NCBI RefSeq assembly: GCF_900104895.1
Contig: NZ_LT629742.1
Location: 2,170,001-2,234,000, forward strand
Origin: Microterricola viridarii
GTDB lineage: Bacteria > Actinomycetota > Actinomycetes > Actinomycetales > Microbacteriaceae
Direction: 5' to 3'
Length of the DNA stretch: 64,000 bases
Below, piece by piece: positions 61,328 through 64,000 of the stretch; position 1 is the first letter of the stretch, and the number at the start of each line of letters is the position of its first letter. The position numbers and the translations under genes are program-made. Under the pieces are notes generated by a model. It made no database searches. It was not told the origin of the DNA and saw nothing but the letters and a program-made list of their open reading frames with translations.

Positions 61328-63766
61328 GTGAGCACACTCTCCCCGGCCGAGCGGTACGCGGCCTCCCGCAGCAACCGCCAGACCCCACTCGTCCAGGCGT
61401 TCAGAGAACTGCAGCGCTTCGACCTGGACCCGTTCCAGCGGGCGGCCTGTGCCTCGCTGGAGGCCGGCCGCAGCGTGCTGGTGGCCGCACCCACCGGCGC
61501 GGGCAAGACGATCGTCGCCGAATTCGCCGTCTACCAGGCCATGCAGGACCCGTCAGCGAAGGTGTTCTACACCGCGCCGATGAAGGCGCTCAGCAACCAG
61601 AAGTTCCAGGAGTTCGTCGCCGACTACGGGCCGGAGAACGTCGGCCTGCTCACCGGTGACACCAACATCAACTCGGGCGCGCGCATCGTCGTGATGACCA
61701 CCGAGGTGCTGCGCAACATGCTCTACGCCGACTCCGACCTGCTCGCCGACCTCGCCTTCGTCGTCATGGACGAGGTGCACTACCTGGCCGACCGCTTCCG
61801 CGGCGCCGTCTGGGAGGAGGTCATCATCCACCTGCCCAGCGAGGTCAGGCTGGTTGCGCTGAGCGCCACCGTCTCCAACGCCGAGGAGTTCGGCGACTGG
61901 CTGCAGGCCGTCCGCGGCGACACCGACGTCATCGTCTCCGAGGAGCGGCCGGTGCCGCTGGAGCAGCACGTGCTGGCGCGCGGCAAGATGCTCGACCTGT
62001 TCGACTCCTCCGGCGTCGCCGCCACGAACCGCGTCAACCCGGAACTCGTGCAGCTGGCCAAGGGCGGCTCCCGCTCCATCCACGCCCGCTCCACCCGCGG
62101 TCGGCGCGGCCACGACCGCGGCGGCTGGAGCCCGCAGCCGCCGGCCGCCAAGCTCGACCGCGCAGCCGTCGTCGCCATGCTCGACGGCAAGAACCTGCTG
62201 CCGGCGATCTTCTTCATCTTCAGCCGGGTCGGCTGCGACCAGGCCGTCCGCCAGGTGCTTCGCGCCGGCGTCCGCCTCACCCAGGCACACGAGCGCGACG
62301 AGATCCGCGCCATCGTCGAGGAACGCTGTCGCCCCCTGCTCGACGAGGACCTCGCCGTGCTCGGCTACTGGGAGTGGCTGGAAGGGCTGGAGCGCGGCGT
62401 CGCCGCCCACCACGCCGGCATGCTGCCCGCCTTCAAGGAGGTCGTCGAGGAGCTGTTCCAGCGCAAGCTCGTCAAGGCCGTCTTCGCGACGGAGACGCTC
62501 GCCCTCGGCATCAACATGCCCGCCCGCACCGTGGTGCTGGAGAAGCTGGAGAAGTTCAACGGCGAGGCCCGCGTGCCGATCACGCCGGGGGAGTACACCC
62601 AGCTCACCGGGCGCGCCGGGCGTCGCGGCATCGACGTGGAGGGGCACGCCGTCATCCACTGGCAGGACGGCCTCGACCCGCAGGCGGTCGCCGCCCTCGC
62701 CTCGCGGCGCAGCTACCCGATGAACTCCAGCTTCCGGCCGACCTACAACATGGCGGTCAACCTGATCGAGCAGTTCGGCCGGCAGCGCGCCCGCACCATC
62801 CTGGAGTCGTCGTTCGCCCAGTTCCAGGCCGACCGCTCCGTGGTGGACCTGGCCCGCACCGTGCGCCAGCAGCAGGAGTCCCTGGACGGCTACGAGGCGT
62901 CGATGCACTGCCACCTCGGCGACTTCGCCGAGTACGCGGGCATCCGCCGCGCCCTGACCGAGCTGGAACGGCGCGCCTCCCGCGCCGAAAACCAGGAGTC
63001 GCGCGCCGCGAAGGAGAAGGTGCAGCGCGAGCTCAACTCGCTGCGCAGGCAGAGGCGCGCCCACCCCTGCCACAACTGCCCGGACCGGGAGGCGCACGCC
63101 CGCTGGGCCGAGCGCTGGTTCAAGCTGCGCAAGCAGAACGACGCCCTCCGCGCCCAGATCCGCTCCCGCACGGGCGCCGTCGCCCGGGTCTTCGACCGGG
63201 TGACCGAACTGCTGCTCGGCTTCGGCTACCTGGAGAAGGACGCCAGCGGCAAGCTCAGCGCCAGCGCCAGCGGGCGGATGCTCCGCCGCATCTACGGAGA
63301 GCGCGACCTTCTCGTCGCGGAGTCGCTGCGCCGTGGGCTCTGGAACGAGCTGGACGCGCCGAGCCTCGCCGCCATGGCGACGACGCTCGTCTACGAGCCG
63401 CGCCGCGACGAGGGCAACCTCTCCGAGCGCTACCTGCCCCGGGGCGCCTTCGTGCGCGCCTTCGACGCCACCGGCACGCTGTGGAGCGAGCTCGACGACC
63501 TGGAGCGCTCGCACCGGCTGCCCGGCAGCGAGCCGCCGGCCACGGGCCTCGCCCTGGCCATGTGGAAGTGGGCCAAGGGCGCGCCGCTCGGCGAGGTGCT
63601 CGGCGACGCCGACATGGCCGCAGGCGACTTCGTGCGCTGGACCAAGCAGACGATCGACCTGCTCGACCAGCTCTCCGTCGTGGCCGACAATCCCGTGGCG
63701 GCCAACGCCCGCCTGGCGATGGACTCCGTCCGCCGCGGCATCGTTGCGTACTCCTCGGTCGCCTAG
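61328..63766 (+). CDS. helY: HelY/Ski2-like RNA helicase
   Basis: An 812-residue helicase of the Ski2 class: Walker A APTGAGKT (54-61), DEVH (148-151), SAT in LVALSATVS, motif VI TGRAGRRGID, and a Cys pair CHNC in the insertion. Expected in RNA turnover or ribosome work; homologue of M. tuberculosis helY in the same gene order. GTG after TAGGCT by 6 nt. Confidence 0.94.
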   Translation: MSTLSPAERYAASRSNRQTPLVQAFRELQRFDLDPFQRAACASLEAGRSVLVAAPTGAGKTIVAEFAVYQAMQDPSAKVFYTAPMKALSNQKFQEFVADYGPENVGLLTGDTNINSGARIVVMTTEVLRNMLYADSDLLADLAFVVMDEVHYLADRFRGAVWEEVIIHLPSEVRLVALSATVSNAEEFGDWLQAVRGDTDVIVSEERPVPLEQHVLARGKMLDLFDSSGVAATNRVNPELVQLAKGGSRSIHARSTRGRRGHDRGGWSPQPPAAKLDRAAVVAMLDGKNLLPAIFFIFSRVGCDQAVRQVLRAGVRLTQAHERDEIRAIVEERCRPLLDEDLAVLGYWEWLEGLERGVAAHHAGMLPAFKEVVEELFQRKLVKAVFATETLALGINMPARTVVLEKLEKFNGEARVPITPGEYTQLTGRAGRRGIDVEGHAVIHWQDGLDPQAVAALASRRSYPMNSSFRPTYNMAVNLIEQFGRQRARTILESSFAQFQADRSVVDLARTVRQQQESLDGYEASMHCHLGDFAEYAGIRRALTELERRASRAENQESRAAKEKVQRELNSLRRQRRAHPCHNCPDREAHARWAERWFKLRKQNDALRAQIRSRTGAVARVFDRVTELLLGFGYLEKDASGKLSASASGRMLRRIYGERDLLVAESLRRGLWNELDAPSLAAMATTLVYEPRRDEGNLSERYLPRGAFVRAFDATGTLWSELDDLERSHRLPGSEPPATGLALAMWKWAKGAPLGEVLGDADMAAGDFVRWTKQTIDLLDQLSVVADNPVAANARLAMDSVRRGIVAYSSVA

Positions 63767-63775
63767 GCTGTACCG

Positions 63776-64000
63776 GTGATGTTGAAGGGGGTTGAGGGGC
63801 ACTCTGCGCTGCGCCTCCCCATCTACCTTGCGGTCCCGCTCGCGGCGGCATCCGGCATCATCCTCGACGGCGCATTCCCCGACCGGGGCTGGTGGCCGTT
63901 GGCCCCGCTGGCCGTCGCGCTGCTCTTCCTCACCCTCCTCGGGCGCGGGCCGTGGGTGGGCGGGCTGCTCGGCCTGATCGCCGGGCTCAGCTTCTGGCTG
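63776..64000 (+). CDS. lnt: Apolipoprotein N-acyltransferase, N-terminal part (cut by window edge)
   Basis: The first 75 residues of an Lnt protein: LPIYLAVPLAAASGIILD, then AFPDRGWWPLAPLAVALLFL, matching the first membrane helices of actinobacterial Lnt. The enzyme N-acylates lipoproteins at the membrane surface. GTG 63776 lies 6 nt after TAGGCT; ATG is the next codon. In other actinobacteria a Ppm1-type gene follows, which would lie outside the window. Confidence 0.85.
   Translation, partial: MMLKGVEGHSALRLPIYLAVPLAAASGIILDGAFPDRGWWPLAPLAVALLFLTLLGRGPWVGGLLGLIAGLSFWL

Overview
The window is very GC-rich, densely packed chromosomal DNA from an actinobacterium. The gene set points to the order Micrococcales, most likely family Microbacteriaceae: PafB/PafC next to tatA-tatC-helY, a class A penicillin-binding protein with PASTA domains, a GlgM/GlgC pair, an imuA-imuB-dnaE2 cassette, a DUF222/HNH nuclease, and the short dispersed intergenic repeats usual in that family. 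I do not assign a genus. I see no prophage, plasmid, insertion sequence or CRISPR array. Both edges cut genes: an ABC exporter on the left and apolipoprotein N-acyltransferase (lnt) on the right.

Layout. 0-9 kb: ABC exporter end, zinc-ribbon nuclease, small membrane protein, DUF2236 oxygenase-like protein, NagZ-like lipoprotein, YceI, EEP-fold membrane protein, TMEM175-type channel, FUSC-type transporter, AlkZ-like glycosylase. 9-17 kb: ABC-F ATPase, GNAT, nitroreductase, LuxR-type regulator, bifunctional PBP, SURF1 operon. 17-25 kb: fabG, serB, glgC diverging from glgM, ABC ATPase, rpmE2, exonuclease, treS. 25-37 kb: hydrolase plus glycosyltransferase, phosphatase, sirtuin, SpoU methylase, D,D-carboxypeptidase, SGNH hydrolase, helicase, PLP sulfur enzyme with an Lrp regulator, metallo-hydrolase, MbfA-like iron exporter. 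37-47 kb: a tandem 170-bp repeat, DUF3097, the SOS mutasome (imuA, imuB, dnaE2), the DUF222/HNH gene and a 640-bp repeat-filled gap. 47-52 kb: two VOC proteins, two identical tRNA-Leu(GAG) genes around a hydrolase, an M20 peptidase and uppP. 52-64 kb: amidase plus TetR, PAC2, HAD, trmI, FKBP lipoprotein, pafB-pafC, tatA-tatC, helY, lnt.

Themes. Cell-envelope work recurs: PBP, carboxypeptidase, undecaprenyl-PP phosphatase, NagZ-like enzyme, Tat export, Lnt. So does storage carbon and trehalose metabolism (glgC, glgM, treS), and DNA damage tolerance (SOS polymerase cassette, PafBC, AlkZ-like protein). Two features stand out. The imuA and imuB promoters are near copies of each other, each with a LexA palindrome between the -35 and -10 boxes. 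Window-wide, more than 20 genes have a TANNNT -10 box 5-8 nt from the start codon, which predicts leaderless mRNAs. No unmistakably new multi-gene system is visible. The strongest leads are the duplicated SOS promoters, the missing pupylation genes between trmI and pafB, and the paired tRNA-Leu genes with a shared leader hairpin.
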